A DNA stretch of 64,000 nucleotides from Mucilaginibacter defluvii (GCF_039543225.1 NZ_BAABJI010000004.1:372001-436000), one strand, 5' to 3'. Counted from the first letter of the stretch, positions 17,471 to 25,732 are shown. A program made the numbers and translations. Notes: generated by a model not told the origin, from the letters alone.

Positions 17471-17857
17471 ATGAACATTTTCGTAGGAAGCCTTCCTTAC
17501 CAGTTACAGGAAGAAGATTTAAGGGCCCTTTTTGAACCATTTGGCGAAGTAAGCTCTGCAAAATTAATTATGGACAGAGAAACAGGCCGTAGCAAGGGCT
17601 TTGGTTTTGTTGAAATGCCTGATGATGAAAGCGCACAAACAGCAATTGACGCACTTAATAAAAGCGAAGTTAAAGGCCGTTCGATAGCCGTTAGCCAGGC
17701 TGAAAATAAGAAACCAAGCGGCGGCGGCGACCGCAGAGGCGGTGGTGGCTTTAACCGCGGTGGCGGCGGTGGTTATAACCGCGGTGGCAACGGCGGCGGT
17801 GGCTACAGCCGTGAAGGCGGTTATAACCGCGACAGGGGCGGTGACCGCTGGCAGTAA
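17471..17857 (+). CDS. RRM-domain RNA-binding protein with glycine-rich tail
   Basis: A 128-residue protein with one RNA recognition motif (residues 1-80): RNP2 is IFVGSL (3-8) and RNP1 is KGFGFVEM (42-49), both with the aromatic residues that stack on RNA bases. The remaining 45 residues are Gly/Arg/Asn/Tyr-rich (GGGGFNRGGGGGYNRGG), a disordered RGG-like tail that can add unspecific RNA binding. Proteins of this build in cyanobacteria and Bacteroidota often respond to cold and act as RNA chaperones; that role is inferred here. It is monocistronic, with its own promoter and a very strong terminator. Confidence 0.93.
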   Translation: MNIFVGSLPYQLQEEDLRALFEPFGEVSSAKLIMDRETGRSKGFGFVEMPDDESAQTAIDALNKSEVKGRSIAVSQAENKKPSGGGDRRGGGGFNRGGGGGYNRGGNGGGGYSREGGYNRDRGGDRWQ

Positions 17858-17861
17858 AAAC

Positions 17862-17895
17862 AAAAAGGCTTTGAGCATTTGCTCAAAGCCTTTTT
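17862..17895. terminator. Strong bidirectional terminator between the RRM gene and cytochrome c
   Basis: A perfect 15-base-pair stem (AAAAAGGCTTTGAGC / GCTCAAAGCCTTTTT) with a four-base loop, with A and T runs built into the stem ends so that it works on both strands. Confidence 0.95.
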
Positions 17896-17912
17896 GTTGC
17901 GCTTAACTTTTA

Positions 17913-18308
17913 TTATTTAAGCGACAGAATGTATTTAACCATCTTATCAGCATCAGCGGCTGCAAGGGATGGGTGTGGAGACATTGGGATTTGGCCCCAA
18001 ACGCCCGAACCGCCATCAATTACCTTTTTAGACAATGCCGCATAGTTAGCAGGCGTTGCCGGGTACTTCTTTGCCACATCAATATACGCCGGGCCAACCA
18101 GCTTTACGTCAGTTTTATGGCATGATAAGCAATCCGATTTTGCGATCAGGGCTTTACCTGCAGCAATTTCGGCAGCGGTTGCTTTGCCACCGGCCGGTTT
18201 TTTAGCGGCGGCTTTTTTTGCTTTGCTTTGCGCGTTAGCGTTATTTATAGCCGGAGTAGCAAGCAGTAAAGCCAGCATCATTCCGGGGATAACTAATAAT
18301 TTTTTCAT
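17913..18308 (-). CDS. Small class I cytochrome c
   Basis: A 131-residue periplasmic cytochrome from the ATG at 18308 (MKKLLVIPGMMLALLLATPA), which begins a signal peptide; the longer frame start at 18380 puts 24 residues before it and is rejected. A Lys/Ala-rich linker precedes the haem domain. The haem site is CLSCH (Cys60, Cys63, His64) and the likely sixth ligand is Met109 in QIPMSPHP, as in cytochrome c551/552. The likely job is periplasmic electron transfer. It stands alone, convergent with the RRM gene. Confidence 0.93.
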   Translation of the reverse strand: MKKLLVIPGMMLALLLATPAINNANAQSKAKKAAAKKPAGGKATAAEIAAGKALIAKSDCLSCHKTDVKLVGPAYIDVAKKYPATPANYAALSKKVIDGGSGVWGQIPMSPHPSLAAADADKMVKYILSLK

Positions 18309-18450
18309 TCCTCTATAATCAGCTTTATTTTTACAATTAATAAACTCAATAATAAGATTTTGATTGTTCTGTGACATCAAAATAGTCTAATTTTTAAACG
18401 TTCTAAATAGCGGCTTCGTGTTATTGCTACACCAGCTTAATTTACATTCA

Positions 18451-18512
18451 AAAGGCGACTGTTATAACAGACGCCTTAAATTTGAATAGTTGAATGATAT
18501 AGACTATTCAAA
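18451..18512. repeat. Two adjacent inverted repeats downstream of the SRPBCC operon
   Basis: At 18452-18477 AAGGCG and CGCCTT flank CTGTTATAACAG to form a long, nearly perfect stem; on the minus strand it is followed by TTTT, so it may be a weak terminator for the operon ending at 18542. A second inverted repeat, TTTGAATAGT (18481-18490) with ACTATTCAAA (18503-18512), follows directly. Confidence 0.6.
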
Positions 18513-18541
18513 ACCTGATTAGTTTAATCGGTACTCGAATA

Positions 18542-18988
18542 TTACGCTTCTTCAGCCATCGACTTTATTTTTAATAACGCTTCATCCCAGGCAGCCGACA
18601 TCTGGTCATAATGGTCCTCACCCATGTCTGACGATATATCAAGCACAGTAAGCCCGTCTTTTTCTGTCAGCAGGTAACTTTCCCGGGCACCTATATAATT
18701 TTGCGCATCCTCGCTTGTGGTGTCGGTTACGCCATTTAAAATGAAGCCGTCATATTCAATAACTACTTCGGTGTGTGGTTTACCAATTAAAATGTAGCCG
18801 GTTATGCCACAGTTGCTGCCATCAGTAAAGGTTACTCTGCTGCCTTCGCGCCAATCTGTGTTGGCAAACGTGCCAACAGAAAAATAATTTAACCATTGCC
18901 TGTTCAGCTCATTGTTAAACAGCACCCGCCAAACGCTTTGCGGCGACGCGGCTATTTCTATTTGTTTTACGATAGATACAATTTTCAT
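18542..18988 (-). CDS. SRPBCC (START-like/AHSA1) domain protein
   Basis: A 148-residue soluble protein with the helix-grip fold of the SRPBCC superfamily: IEIAASPQSVWRVLFNNELNRQW at the start, FTDGSNCGITGYILIGKPH in the middle, and a closing helix (MSAAWDEALLKIKSMAEE). The fold holds a hydrophobic ligand in a central pocket; the ligand here is unknown. It is last in an operon of three genes, with a 11-base gap to a VOC-family protein and a second SRPBCC protein further up. Similar SRPBCC/VOC pairs are frequent in soil bacteria. No closer function can be assigned. Confidence 0.82.
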   Translation of the reverse strand: MKIVSIVKQIEIAASPQSVWRVLFNNELNRQWLNYFSVGTFANTDWREGSRVTFTDGSNCGITGYILIGKPHTEVVIEYDGFILNGVTDTTSEDAQNYIGARESYLLTEKDGLTVLDISSDMGEDHYDQMSAAWDEALLKIKSMAEEA

Positions 18989-18999
18989 AGGATCCTTTT

Positions 19000-19458
19000 T
19001 TAATGGTTTGGATTATAGCTTAGCATCCATTGAATGCCGAATTTATCGGTAAATGAGCAATAGTAATCACCCCAAAACATCTGTTCGGGCTGCATTTGCA
19101 CTTTTCCACCCTCAGATAGTTTTTCAAATATGTTATCGGTTTCCTCTTTGCTATCCGTGTTGATAGAGATATAAGTATTATTGCCCGTAACCAATTTAAA
19201 ACCCATCGCTTCGGGGGCATCAGTGCCCATTAGTATATTATTTCCTAACGGTAGGGCAATGTGCATAATCATGTCCCTGGTATTAGCCGGCGGTGGGTTT
19301 TGCGATTCTCCGGACATATCTGCGCATCCGTTACCGGCATCTGCTCCATCGCCAAAGCGCATCAATGCTATAAATTCGCCGCCAAAAACTGATCGGTAAA
19401 AGTTGAAAGCTTCTTCGGTGTTGCCGTTAAAGTTTAAATACGGGTTTGCTGATTTCAT
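19000..19458 (-). CDS. VOC-family (PhnB/glyoxalase-like) protein
   Basis: A 152-residue protein of the vicinal oxygen chelate fold, PhnB-like group. The opening (NPYLNFNGNTEEAFNFYRSVFGGEF) and the end (MFWGDYYCSFTDKFGIQWMLSYNP) are characteristic. PhnB-type members often lack a full metal site and have no known reaction; some act on or bind small metabolites. It lies in the middle of the SRPBCC-VOC-SRPBCC operon, 11 bases before the downstream gene and 21 after the upstream one. The pairing suggests a common small-molecule substrate, but none can be named. Confidence 0.88.
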   Translation of the reverse strand: MKSANPYLNFNGNTEEAFNFYRSVFGGEFIALMRFGDGADAGNGCADMSGESQNPPPANTRDMIMHIALPLGNNILMGTDAPEAMGFKLVTGNNTYISINTDSKEETDNIFEKLSEGGKVQMQPEQMFWGDYYCSFTDKFGIQWMLSYNPNH

Positions 19459-19479
19459 AAGTTTATAGTTAAGTTATAA

Positions 19480-20019
19480 TTAGTTTTCAAGTTTACCTTT
19501 AAGGTTTCCCAGCCCCGTTTGCAAATCGTTTCCTATCATCTGTTCCACATCAAAAAACAGGCACATGATGTTGAACGGATATGGCACATGCTCCTCAAAA
19601 CCCCAGGTTACCTTAGTTTGTGCGGGGGCTATGCTATCGGTTATCATATAAGCGGGGGCAACTGCTTCCATGGGCTCAATAAAGCGTATTTCATAATCAA
19701 CTCGCTTGCCCTCGTCAATCTTTTTAATTTCCTGCTCACCTTTGCCCACGCTGTCGCGTTCGCTTTCCCAGGCAGAAACAAAGCCGGGCTGTCCGTCGGT
19801 ACCGCGAAATTCAACCTTCATGCCCGGATCCATGCGCGCCCACTTGCTGTATTCGTTTTGGTTTTTAAGGTACTTGATATAGCCAAACACCTCAGCCTTG
19901 GGCTTATTAACTACAATTGAACGTTTGATGGAATAATCGCCATTTACAAAAAGCGCAATTATCAGTGCAACCGCTACGATGGTAAGCACTGAAAGCAGAA
20001 TGATCTTTAAGATTTTCAT
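19480..20019 (-). CDS. Membrane-anchored SRPBCC family protein
   Basis: A 179-residue protein with one N-terminal transmembrane helix (IILLSVLTIVAVALIIALFV, residues 6-25) followed by an SRPBCC/polyketide-cyclase-like domain: SIKRSIVVNKPKAEVFGYIKYLKNQNEYSKWA, FVSAWESERDSVGKGEQEI and a closing helix QMIGNDLQTGLGNLKGKLE. The helix presents the ligand-binding domain on one side of the membrane. It is first in the three-gene operon. Proteins of this layout are common in Bacteroidota and carry no assigned function. Confidence 0.82.
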   Translation of the reverse strand: MKILKIILLSVLTIVAVALIIALFVNGDYSIKRSIVVNKPKAEVFGYIKYLKNQNEYSKWARMDPGMKVEFRGTDGQPGFVSAWESERDSVGKGEQEIKKIDEGKRVDYEIRFIEPMEAVAPAYMITDSIAPAQTKVTWGFEEHVPYPFNIMCLFFDVEQMIGNDLQTGLGNLKGKLEN

Positions 20020-20171
20020 GTTCGTTTTGGTTTAATCAACTCAAAAGTAATGTATTACATGGCCAACACAAATTGCTAACGGATGTAAAATAGTTAAGTG
20101 ATTTACCAAAATTAGTGGAATACCAGGTTGCATTTGAGGGGTGAAAGAGGCAATTAAAGGGGGCGGGCAGG

Positions 20172-20207
20172 ACACAAAAAAGGGCATCGTTTTAAACGAT
20201 GCCCGAA
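20172..20207 (-). terminator. Terminator downstream of the bestrophin gene
   Basis: GGGCATCGTTT and AAACGATGCCC form a perfect 11-base-pair stem. On the minus strand it is followed by a run of six T, placing it as the end of the stress-protein/bestrophin transcript. Confidence 0.9.
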
Positions 20208-20245
20208 GGTGCATTTTGGTAAGAAAGGCCACACCACCGCACTTT

Positions 20246-21172
20246 CTACAAAATATAGAACACCTTGTCTTTTGAGGCCGGTTCATCAGCCGGTTTATCT
20301 TCTTTATAATATTGTTTGAGCATCTGTAAAATGTCGCGCTCTATAGTAGCTGATATAGCCGTGGTTGGCGTATCAGTGGGTTTATTCTCAAAGGGATCCT
20401 GCAAGTGGATCGCCATCTTTTCGATTAGGAAGAAAGAGCTGGCGATTGCGATAACCATCGGTATTTCAACCAGGCCAAAAAACTCTATCAGGCCAAACGG
20501 CAGCAAGGCAACAAAAAGTATCAGCGCAAAGTGTATATATACCTTGTATGTTGAGGGGAATACCGTGTTTTTGATACGCTCACAACCGCCCATGTGGTTT
20601 GAAAACCGTGTAAGCGTAGCATCCATTTCTATCTGCTGGAATTCGTTTATCCAACCCAGTTTATAAGCATTTCGCAAATCAGCGCCATGCAATTCAAGCA
20701 ACGCTACTGCTTTATTGCTGTAGCCTTGTATATATTCAAAATCCTCTTTACACAACCATTTATCCATTCCGGGCATTGGGTCGTGCCCGCGCAACTGGCG
20801 GCTGAGCACATAGCACCAGGCAATTTGGCGTTTGGCCATACGTTCGCAAAAAGCTATTTCTTCTAATTTGCCGTAATGCGTATCAATGTAAGTGAACAGC
20901 TGGCGTGTTAACGTGCGCGAATCGTTTACGATGGCGCCCCACAGCGTACGTGCTTCCCACCAACGGTCATATGCCTGGTTTGATTTAAACGCCAGCAATA
21001 ATGATATAACCGTACCCAGCAGCGTTGGCACCGCGATAGGTATGGATATACGCGTGAAATGAAAGTTTTTATACAACAATGCTATCAGCAGCGCATATAT
21101 GGTAACCAGCATCACCTCGACGCGTATTTTGCCGAAGATGTACTTAATAGGTATATTTTCTTGTAATAACAT
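20246..21172 (-). CDS. Bestrophin-family anion channel
   Basis: A 308-residue membrane protein of the bestrophin/UPF0187 (YneE) family. The N-terminal helices include VMLVTIYALLIALLY and PTLLGTVISLLLAFKSNQAYDRWWEAR, the latter being the most conserved family segment, followed by LWGAIVNDSRTLTRQL; a second hydrophobic pair lies near residues 215-260 (FALILFVALLPFGLIEFFG). Bacterial homologues form pentameric channels; some carry anions and others are cation-permeable. It is 28 bases downstream of the universal-stress gene, so the two probably share a transcript. Confidence 0.92.
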   Translation of the reverse strand: MLLQENIPIKYIFGKIRVEVMLVTIYALLIALLYKNFHFTRISIPIAVPTLLGTVISLLLAFKSNQAYDRWWEARTLWGAIVNDSRTLTRQLFTYIDTHYGKLEEIAFCERMAKRQIAWCYVLSRQLRGHDPMPGMDKWLCKEDFEYIQGYSNKAVALLELHGADLRNAYKLGWINEFQQIEMDATLTRFSNHMGGCERIKNTVFPSTYKVYIHFALILFVALLPFGLIEFFGLVEIPMVIAIASSFFLIEKMAIHLQDPFENKPTDTPTTAISATIERDILQMLKQYYKEDKPADEPASKDKVFYIL

Positions 21173-21200
21173 TGTTTTCTGTTTAATAGTTAAAAATCAC

Positions 21201-21674
21201 TTATGCCATAACCGCCTCCGTAACGCGCTGTTCACTTGAAGCTTCGTTGCGATGTGGTGTTATAGTAAGCGCCGGTAAGCCACTTTTTTGGATGAGTATG
21301 GCCGGGTCAATACTCGCTTTGTTGATTTTTCCGGCGTGGCAATATTTAAAGTCAAGCACCTGATCTACCTCGTTTTCTTCTAAAAAGGCTTTAAATATGC
21401 TTAGCGTGCTGCCGTATAAAAACTCCACCTTTATCGCCCTTATTTGCGGATATTCATTTTTTAAGGCGGTACAGCCCTTATAAAAATCATCGCTAACCTG
21501 CTCATATTCCCGGCTTCTCCTCGATAGCATTAGCAGATCGGTAACCGAATCAGAAAGCTTGAACATGTGTATGAATATGAAATTGAGCGGTTCGCCCTTC
21601 AATTGTTCACAAACAAGCGGTATAGCTTTTAACGCTTCCGTGTTAAAATCCGTTGGGATGAGTATGGTTTGCAT
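21201..21674 (-). CDS. Universal stress protein-like protein
   Basis: A 157-residue protein with a single, divergent universal-stress-protein (HUP) fold: TILIPTDFNTEALKAIPLVCEQL at the start and LNFIFIHMFKLSD as the second strand. The ATP-binding glycine motif usual near the C-terminus (GxxGxxS) is not visible, so this is probably a non-nucleotide-binding type; ILIQKSGLPALTI takes the place of the final strand. It is the first gene of an operon with bestrophin. The ATG at 21674 lies inside a perfect inverted repeat that could hide it in the mRNA (see the repeat at 21669-21719). Confidence 0.75.
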   Translation of the reverse strand: MQTILIPTDFNTEALKAIPLVCEQLKGEPLNFIFIHMFKLSDSVTDLLMLSRRSREYEQVSDDFYKGCTALKNEYPQIRAIKVEFLYGSTLSIFKAFLEENEVDQVLDFKYCHAGKINKASIDPAILIQKSGLPALTITPHRNEASSEQRVTEAVMA

Positions 21675-21719
21675 AGGTGTAACTATTTATATTAAACCCG
21701 GGTAATATTACCTATGCAA
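21669..21719 (-). promoter_or_regulatory. Inverted repeat that includes the start codon of the universal-stress gene
   Basis: TTGCATAGGT (21669-21678) pairs with ACCTATGCAA (21710-21719); the 31-base spacer contains another palindrome, GGTAATATTACC. In the minus-strand mRNA the ATG at 21674-21672 would be inside a perfect 10-base-pair stem. It may be a translation-control hairpin or, alternatively, a DNA operator. Confidence 0.55.
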
Positions 21720-21887
21720 TTTTACAGCGCTGAAATTAGAGTGCGCTAAGACAGTAATTAGGATTTTATTAGAATAAGCACATGGTGACGCCGGACGATT
21801 GTAATAAATTGCCCGGAACTTGTCATAGAATCTAATAATACAAGAATTGGATGGATTTTTATTAGAGAGTTATTAGAAGCTATGTTC

Positions 21888-22679
21888 TTATATTTCGATA
21901 TAACCCTCAAAAACCCGTTCAGCAGGGCCTTCCAAAAATATTTCGGTATAGCGCTCGCCATCGTAATTGAAACGGATATTCAGATTTCCGCCTAACACTT
22001 TTATTGGGGTAGTAATGTGCCCGGTTTGATTGTTTTGGTTAGCCATGGCCAGTGCTACCGCAGTTACACCGGTGCCACAGGCAAAGGTTTCATCCTCAAC
22101 GCCGCGCTCAAATGTGCGTACAAAGTAGCCGTTTCCATTGGTAAGCGGCTCCACAAAGTTTACGTTGATGCCGTTAGCCTTGTAAGTATTATTGTTACGG
22201 ATAGCCGAACCTTCGTGAAAAACATCTTTGTTCTTTAAATCCTCCGTAATTGTTACATAATGCGGCGAACCAGTATTGAGCACATAGGCCTCGCCGTCGC
22301 GTTCTACCTTGTACACATCAATCATTTGCAGGCTCACCCAATTGCCTTCGTCTGAAATTTTGGCATGATGCGGGCCGTCAACTGCCACAAATTCTGTTTC
22401 ACTCTCAATCACATTTAAAAAGCGGGCGAAAGCCACAATGCACCTGCCCCCATTACCACACATACTGCTCGGGTTACCGTCGGCATTATAATACACCATC
22501 TCAAAATCGTAACCGTCTGCGTTCTGCAAAAACATAATACCATCAGCGCCAACGCCAAAATGCCTGTCGCACAAACGTGCAAGCAGCTCCGGATTGTGAT
22601 GATTTACAGCAAGTTGCCTGTTGTCAACCAATATGAAATCGTTACCGGCACCCTGGTATTTATAAAAATGAAGTTTCAC
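21888..22679 (-). CDS. dapF: Diaminopimelate epimerase DapF
   Basis: DapF converts LL- to meso-diaminopimelate, the lysine precursor and the cross-linking residue of peptidoglycan. The 263 residues include YQGAGNDFILVDNR at the start, MCGNGGRC with the first active-site cysteine and ACGTGVTA with the second, the two acid/base cysteines of the epimerase. The start codon is GTG at 22679. The gene is divergent from degP. The visible proteins of peptidoglycan work elsewhere in the window (GT51, glucosaminidases) use its product indirectly. Confidence 0.97.
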   Translation of the reverse strand: MKLHFYKYQGAGNDFILVDNRQLAVNHHNPELLARLCDRHFGVGADGIMFLQNADGYDFEMVYYNADGNPSSMCGNGGRCIVAFARFLNVIESETEFVAVDGPHHAKISDEGNWVSLQMIDVYKVERDGEAYVLNTGSPHYVTITEDLKNKDVFHEGSAIRNNNTYKANGINVNFVEPLTNGNGYFVRTFERGVEDETFACGTGVTAVALAMANQNNQTGHITTPIKVLGGNLNIRFNYDGERYTEIFLEGPAERVFEGYIEI

Positions 22680-22789
22680 AGTAATACGTATTAATAGGAT
22701 GTAATATTAGCATATAATAATTAAAAACCTGTCATAGCGCGGTTAAATCAGGTTTAACACTTTTTAACATAAATGCTTATAACATCTCA

Positions 22790-22821
22790 TTGCTCTTACC
22801 GTCTATATGGTATTATATTTG
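22790..22821 (+). promoter_or_regulatory. Promoter of the DegP-like protease gene
   Basis: TTG at 22790-22792 and a perfect TATATTTG at 22814-22821, 21 bases apart, match the Bacteroidota housekeeping sigma consensus. The predicted transcript starts near 22826, about 40 bases before the ATG. Confidence 0.75.
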
Positions 22822-22866
22822 AACATTGTAATTAAACCCAGTAAACAAAAAATTATCAATAATAAC

Positions 22867-24402
22867 ATGAAAAAAGTTGGTTTAACATTATTAACCGCCT
22901 TTGTTGGCGGTGCAATGGCGTTAGGCACCTACAAAATCTTCGAAAAGAAGAATGCCGATGACATGACCTTTGAGGAACGCCAGAAAGTATATTTTACAAG
23001 TAACCCCATGACGGTATCCTCTGCCGGCTCGGTTGATTTTACCCAGGCTGCCGCGGCGGTTACTCCTGCAGTGGTTTACATACGTACTACGTATTCATCG
23101 CAGCAAGGTAATGGTGGCGGCAGCAGCCCGTTTGATGATATGTTTGGCGACTTTTTCGGTCAGCGTATGCGCCCCCGTGGCCCGCAGCAGGCTTCAGGCT
23201 CAGGTGTGATTATTTCGCCTGACGGTTACATTGTAACTAACAATCACGTAGTTGAAAAAGCGGACAAGATCACCGTTAACCTGAATGACCACCGTACTTT
23301 CCAGGCCAAAGTTGTAGGTACCGACCCAAGCACCGACCTTGCCCTAATCAAAATAAGCGGGAATGATTTGCCGATAGTAAAATTAGGCAACTCTGACGAT
23401 GCAAAAGTTGGAGAGTGGGTGTTAGCTGTAGGTAACCCCTTTAACCTTAACTCTACTGTAACCGCCGGTATTGTTAGTGCGAAAGGCCGTAACATAGGCA
23501 TTATCGGCAGTGAGAATAACGATGAGGATAGCAATCCTTTCGGTATGCGCCAGCGTCAATCGCAGCAGCCAAGGCTTAATAAGGCGATTGAATCATTCAT
23601 TCAAACTGATGCGGCCATTAATCCAGGAAACAGTGGTGGTGCGTTAGTAAACACCAAAGGCGAGTTGATTGGTATAAACGCAGCTATTGCTTCACACACA
23701 GGCTCGTACGAAGGTTATGGTTTTGCCATCCCGATCAACCTGGCTAAAAAAGTATTGAATGACATCAAACAATTTGGCTCAGTAAAACGCGGTTACATTG
23801 GCGTAAGCTTCAGAGAGCTTAATGATGATGCCGCTAAAGACCTTGGCATTAGCCGTAACACCGGTTTATATGTAAGTGAACTGGTTGATGGCGGTGGCGC
23901 AGAAGCGGCGGGTGTTCGCAAAGGCGATATCATCACTAAGGTTGAAGGCAATCCGGTTTACGAGTCGTCAGACTTACAAGAACGTGTAGGCCGTTTACAA
24001 CCCGGTGATAAGATCAATATCACTGTGTTGCGCGATGGCAGCGAGAAAAACCTTACTGTAACCCTTAAAGGTGAGGCAGCTGCGCCAAAATCAGCCGCGG
24101 TATCAAAATCGGCAGAGGAGCTGTTCAACAAACTTGGCGCCAGTTTCCAGCCGCTTACTAAAGCGCAAAAGGCCAAATTCCGTGTAAACAATGGTGTTGT
24201 GGTAACCCAGGTTCGTCCGGGCCGGTTGTTCTATGAAACCGATATTCCGGTAGGATCGATCATTACCAACATCAACAAACAGCCGATAAACAGCATTGCT
24301 GATATTGACAAGGCGATAACCAACCTGCGTAACGGCAACCTGATTATTACAGGTATCTATCCTGACGGAACAAGCTTTAACAATATGTTCCAGGTACAAT
24401 AA
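22867..24402 (+). CDS. Do-family periplasmic serine protease (DegP/HtrA)
   Basis: A 511-residue trypsin-fold protease from the ATG at 22867 (MKKVGLTLL); the earlier frame start at 22807 overlaps the promoter and is rejected. An N-terminal hydrophobic segment (LLTAFVGGAMALGTY) acts as signal or anchor. The catalytic triad is His127 (TNNHVVE), Asp157 (STDLALIK) and Ser256 (NPGNSGGAL). Two PDZ domains follow (about 305-390 and 410-505), with RGYIGVSFRELNDD marking the first. It degrades or refolds damaged envelope proteins. It has its own promoter and terminator. Confidence 0.95.
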   Translation: MKKVGLTLLTAFVGGAMALGTYKIFEKKNADDMTFEERQKVYFTSNPMTVSSAGSVDFTQAAAAVTPAVVYIRTTYSSQQGNGGGSSPFDDMFGDFFGQRMRPRGPQQASGSGVIISPDGYIVTNNHVVEKADKITVNLNDHRTFQAKVVGTDPSTDLALIKISGNDLPIVKLGNSDDAKVGEWVLAVGNPFNLNSTVTAGIVSAKGRNIGIIGSENNDEDSNPFGMRQRQSQQPRLNKAIESFIQTDAAINPGNSGGALVNTKGELIGINAAIASHTGSYEGYGFAIPINLAKKVLNDIKQFGSVKRGYIGVSFRELNDDAAKDLGISRNTGLYVSELVDGGGAEAAGVRKGDIITKVEGNPVYESSDLQERVGRLQPGDKINITVLRDGSEKNLTVTLKGEAAAPKSAAVSKSAEELFNKLGASFQPLTKAQKAKFRVNNGVVVTQVRPGRLFYETDIPVGSIITNINKQPINSIADIDKAITNLRNGNLIITGIYPDGTSFNNMFQVQ

Positions 24403-24420
24403 TATATTGATTATTAGTTT

Positions 24421-24455
24421 GCAAAAACGCCCGGTATTATGCCGGGCGTTTTGCT
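24421..24455. terminator. Terminator after the DegP-like gene
   Basis: AAAACGCCCGG and CCGGGCGTTTT form a perfect stem around a seven-base loop, with flanking A and T runs; usable from both converging genes. Confidence 0.92.
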
Positions 24456-24477
24456 TTTATGGCGATTCAGTAAAACA

Positions 24478-24996
24478 TTAATGCGTGGGTTCTGCCGCGA
24501 AGTCCTGCAATTCGTCGGCACTTGGGCCGTAGCTGCCGGGTATCGGCACATCTAACAGCCTTAAAAAAACGCCCAATTGTGCACGATGATGTACCAGCTG
24601 GCAGAAAGTAGTGCGTATCATTTCGGCACGGGTGCAGGTAACGTAAATTACTTCGCCGTTACGCAGTGTCCACTCAGGCAGAAGTTCGTCTTCGGTGGCG
24701 TTTTCAAGCCGTTCTTTCGCGCTTGCGTAGCTTTGCTCAAAAAATTCAGCTGCGGCAGCTGCGCTCTGGCAATTATGCTCAGTATAGCCGCTTGTGCCAA
24801 AATCAAGTTCGTTTGTGTTCAGCACCATGGTTACCCAACCCGGCAATTCGCCTATATGACTGGATAGTTGGCGCAACGTCATGCTTTTTGGGTGGGGTTG
24901 CCAGTCTAACTTATCTTCCGGAATAATGCTAAGCATTTTGCGGGTTGTAACGGCTTCCTCGGCCATTTCTTTTAATAACATCGGGATAATTTTCAT
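24478..24996 (-). CDS. DinB-family protein
   Basis: A 172-residue four-helix-bundle protein of the DinB/YfiT-like superfamily. The likely metal-ligand histidines are in LRQLSSHIGELPGWV and FCQLVHHRAQLGVFLRLLDVPIPGSYGPSADE, the typical C-terminal signature. Members include thiol S-transferases that use mycothiol or bacillithiol, but most are uncharacterised. A second DinB protein lies at 53103-53573. It converges with the DegP gene and is followed upstream by a long AT-rich region. Family is clear; reaction unknown. Confidence 0.9.
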   Translation of the reverse strand: MKIIPMLLKEMAEEAVTTRKMLSIIPEDKLDWQPHPKSMTLRQLSSHIGELPGWVTMVLNTNELDFGTSGYTEHNCQSAAAAAEFFEQSYASAKERLENATEDELLPEWTLRNGEVIYVTCTRAEMIRTTFCQLVHHRAQLGVFLRLLDVPIPGSYGPSADELQDFAAEPTH

Positions 24997-25455
24997 AATG
25001 GTTGTTTCTAATTTGATTCAAAGTAACCACCCGGGAATGACAGCCCTATGTCAACAGTAAATGAGAATTTTTAAAAAACTAAATTTTTTTCTCTGATTGT
25101 CGTTTGATTTTTCTTGAACTCATTTTCACTTAGCACCCTAAACCCAGCGCAATACAAATATTTCGTCGAAATTGTTTGATAGATTTTTTTAAATTTTTAT
25201 TCCTTTTTCAAAAAAATAAATGGCTAAACACAATTTTTTTTCGCTTTTTAACTGTTTCGTATACATATAAAATTACAAAAACATTTTAGCAAGCATAAAT
25301 CGACTAAAGCGATTATATTTTTATTGTATGACATACAATATTGATTTTTTTGCGTGTTTTTGCCTGTTTTTTATGATATTAACAACTATTGCAATGGTTG
25401 GTTGCGATATGCACAATTTGCTGTATTTATATTTAAAATTTTTTTAAAAAAATAT
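24997..25455. other. AT-rich intergenic region upstream of the DinB gene
   Basis: About 460 bases of very AT-rich DNA with long A and T runs, no ORF of note and no clear hairpin. It separates the DinB gene from the candidate small-RNA unit. Its composition is the most AT-biased in the window; promoters for the DinB gene must lie at its left end. Confidence 0.6.
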
Positions 25456-25486
25456 TTGCACGAAATTAAACTTAGTGTTATCTTTA
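25456..25486 (+). promoter_or_regulatory. Promoter-like pair without a downstream ORF
   Basis: TTG at 25456-25458 and TATCTTTA at 25479-25486, spaced by 20 bases, match the Bacteroidota -33/-7 pattern with one mismatch. The nearest plus-strand gene is the tRNA 2 kb away, so it appears to drive the short unit ending at the 25545-25582 terminator. Confidence 0.6.
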
Positions 25487-25490
25487 CACC

Positions 25491-25582
25491 GTTGAAACAA
25501 CAACACAAAATAGTCTTCTCATAATTTAGGTTTATAATTGGTTAGTAAAGGCCTCCTGCCCATCAGGAGGCTTTACTTTTTT
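25491..25582 (+). ncRNA. Candidate small non-coding RNA of about 90 nt
   Basis: The segment runs from the predicted start (about 25491) to the T run of a strong terminator. It contains no ORF: short stops occur in all frames. The first 50 bases are A-rich and unstructured (GAAACAACAACACAAAA), and the 3' end is the terminator stem, a layout common to trans-acting small RNAs. No known RNA family was recognised; it lacks the SRP RNA tetraloop region and is too short for 6S RNA or tmRNA. Start and expression are inferred only. Confidence 0.5.
25545..25582 (+). terminator. Strong rho-independent terminator of the candidate small RNA
   Basis: AGTAAAGGCCTCCTG pairs with CAGGAGGCTTTACT (one bulged base) around a five-base loop, followed by TTTTTT on the plus strand. 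The T run is on the plus-strand side, so it fits plus-strand transcription better than the end of the gene at 25733. Confidence 0.88.
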
Positions 25583-25732
25583 AAGGCATTTTTTAATTAT
25601 CGCCATCAGTAAAGCATCGGCAAATTTTTTGATAAATTGTACGTGGTAAGCCTCAAGGCCTGCGCTTATACCTGGACTTAGATAAATATGTATTTAGAAG
25701 ACTTTCACCATGCAGGCGGGCGCGGCAATTAA

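Noticed and set aside
18542..20019. SRPBCC-VOC-SRPBCC operon as a toxin-antitoxin or defence unit
   Set aside because: All three are ordinary small-molecule-binding folds with normal sizes; nothing indicates toxicity or phage defence.
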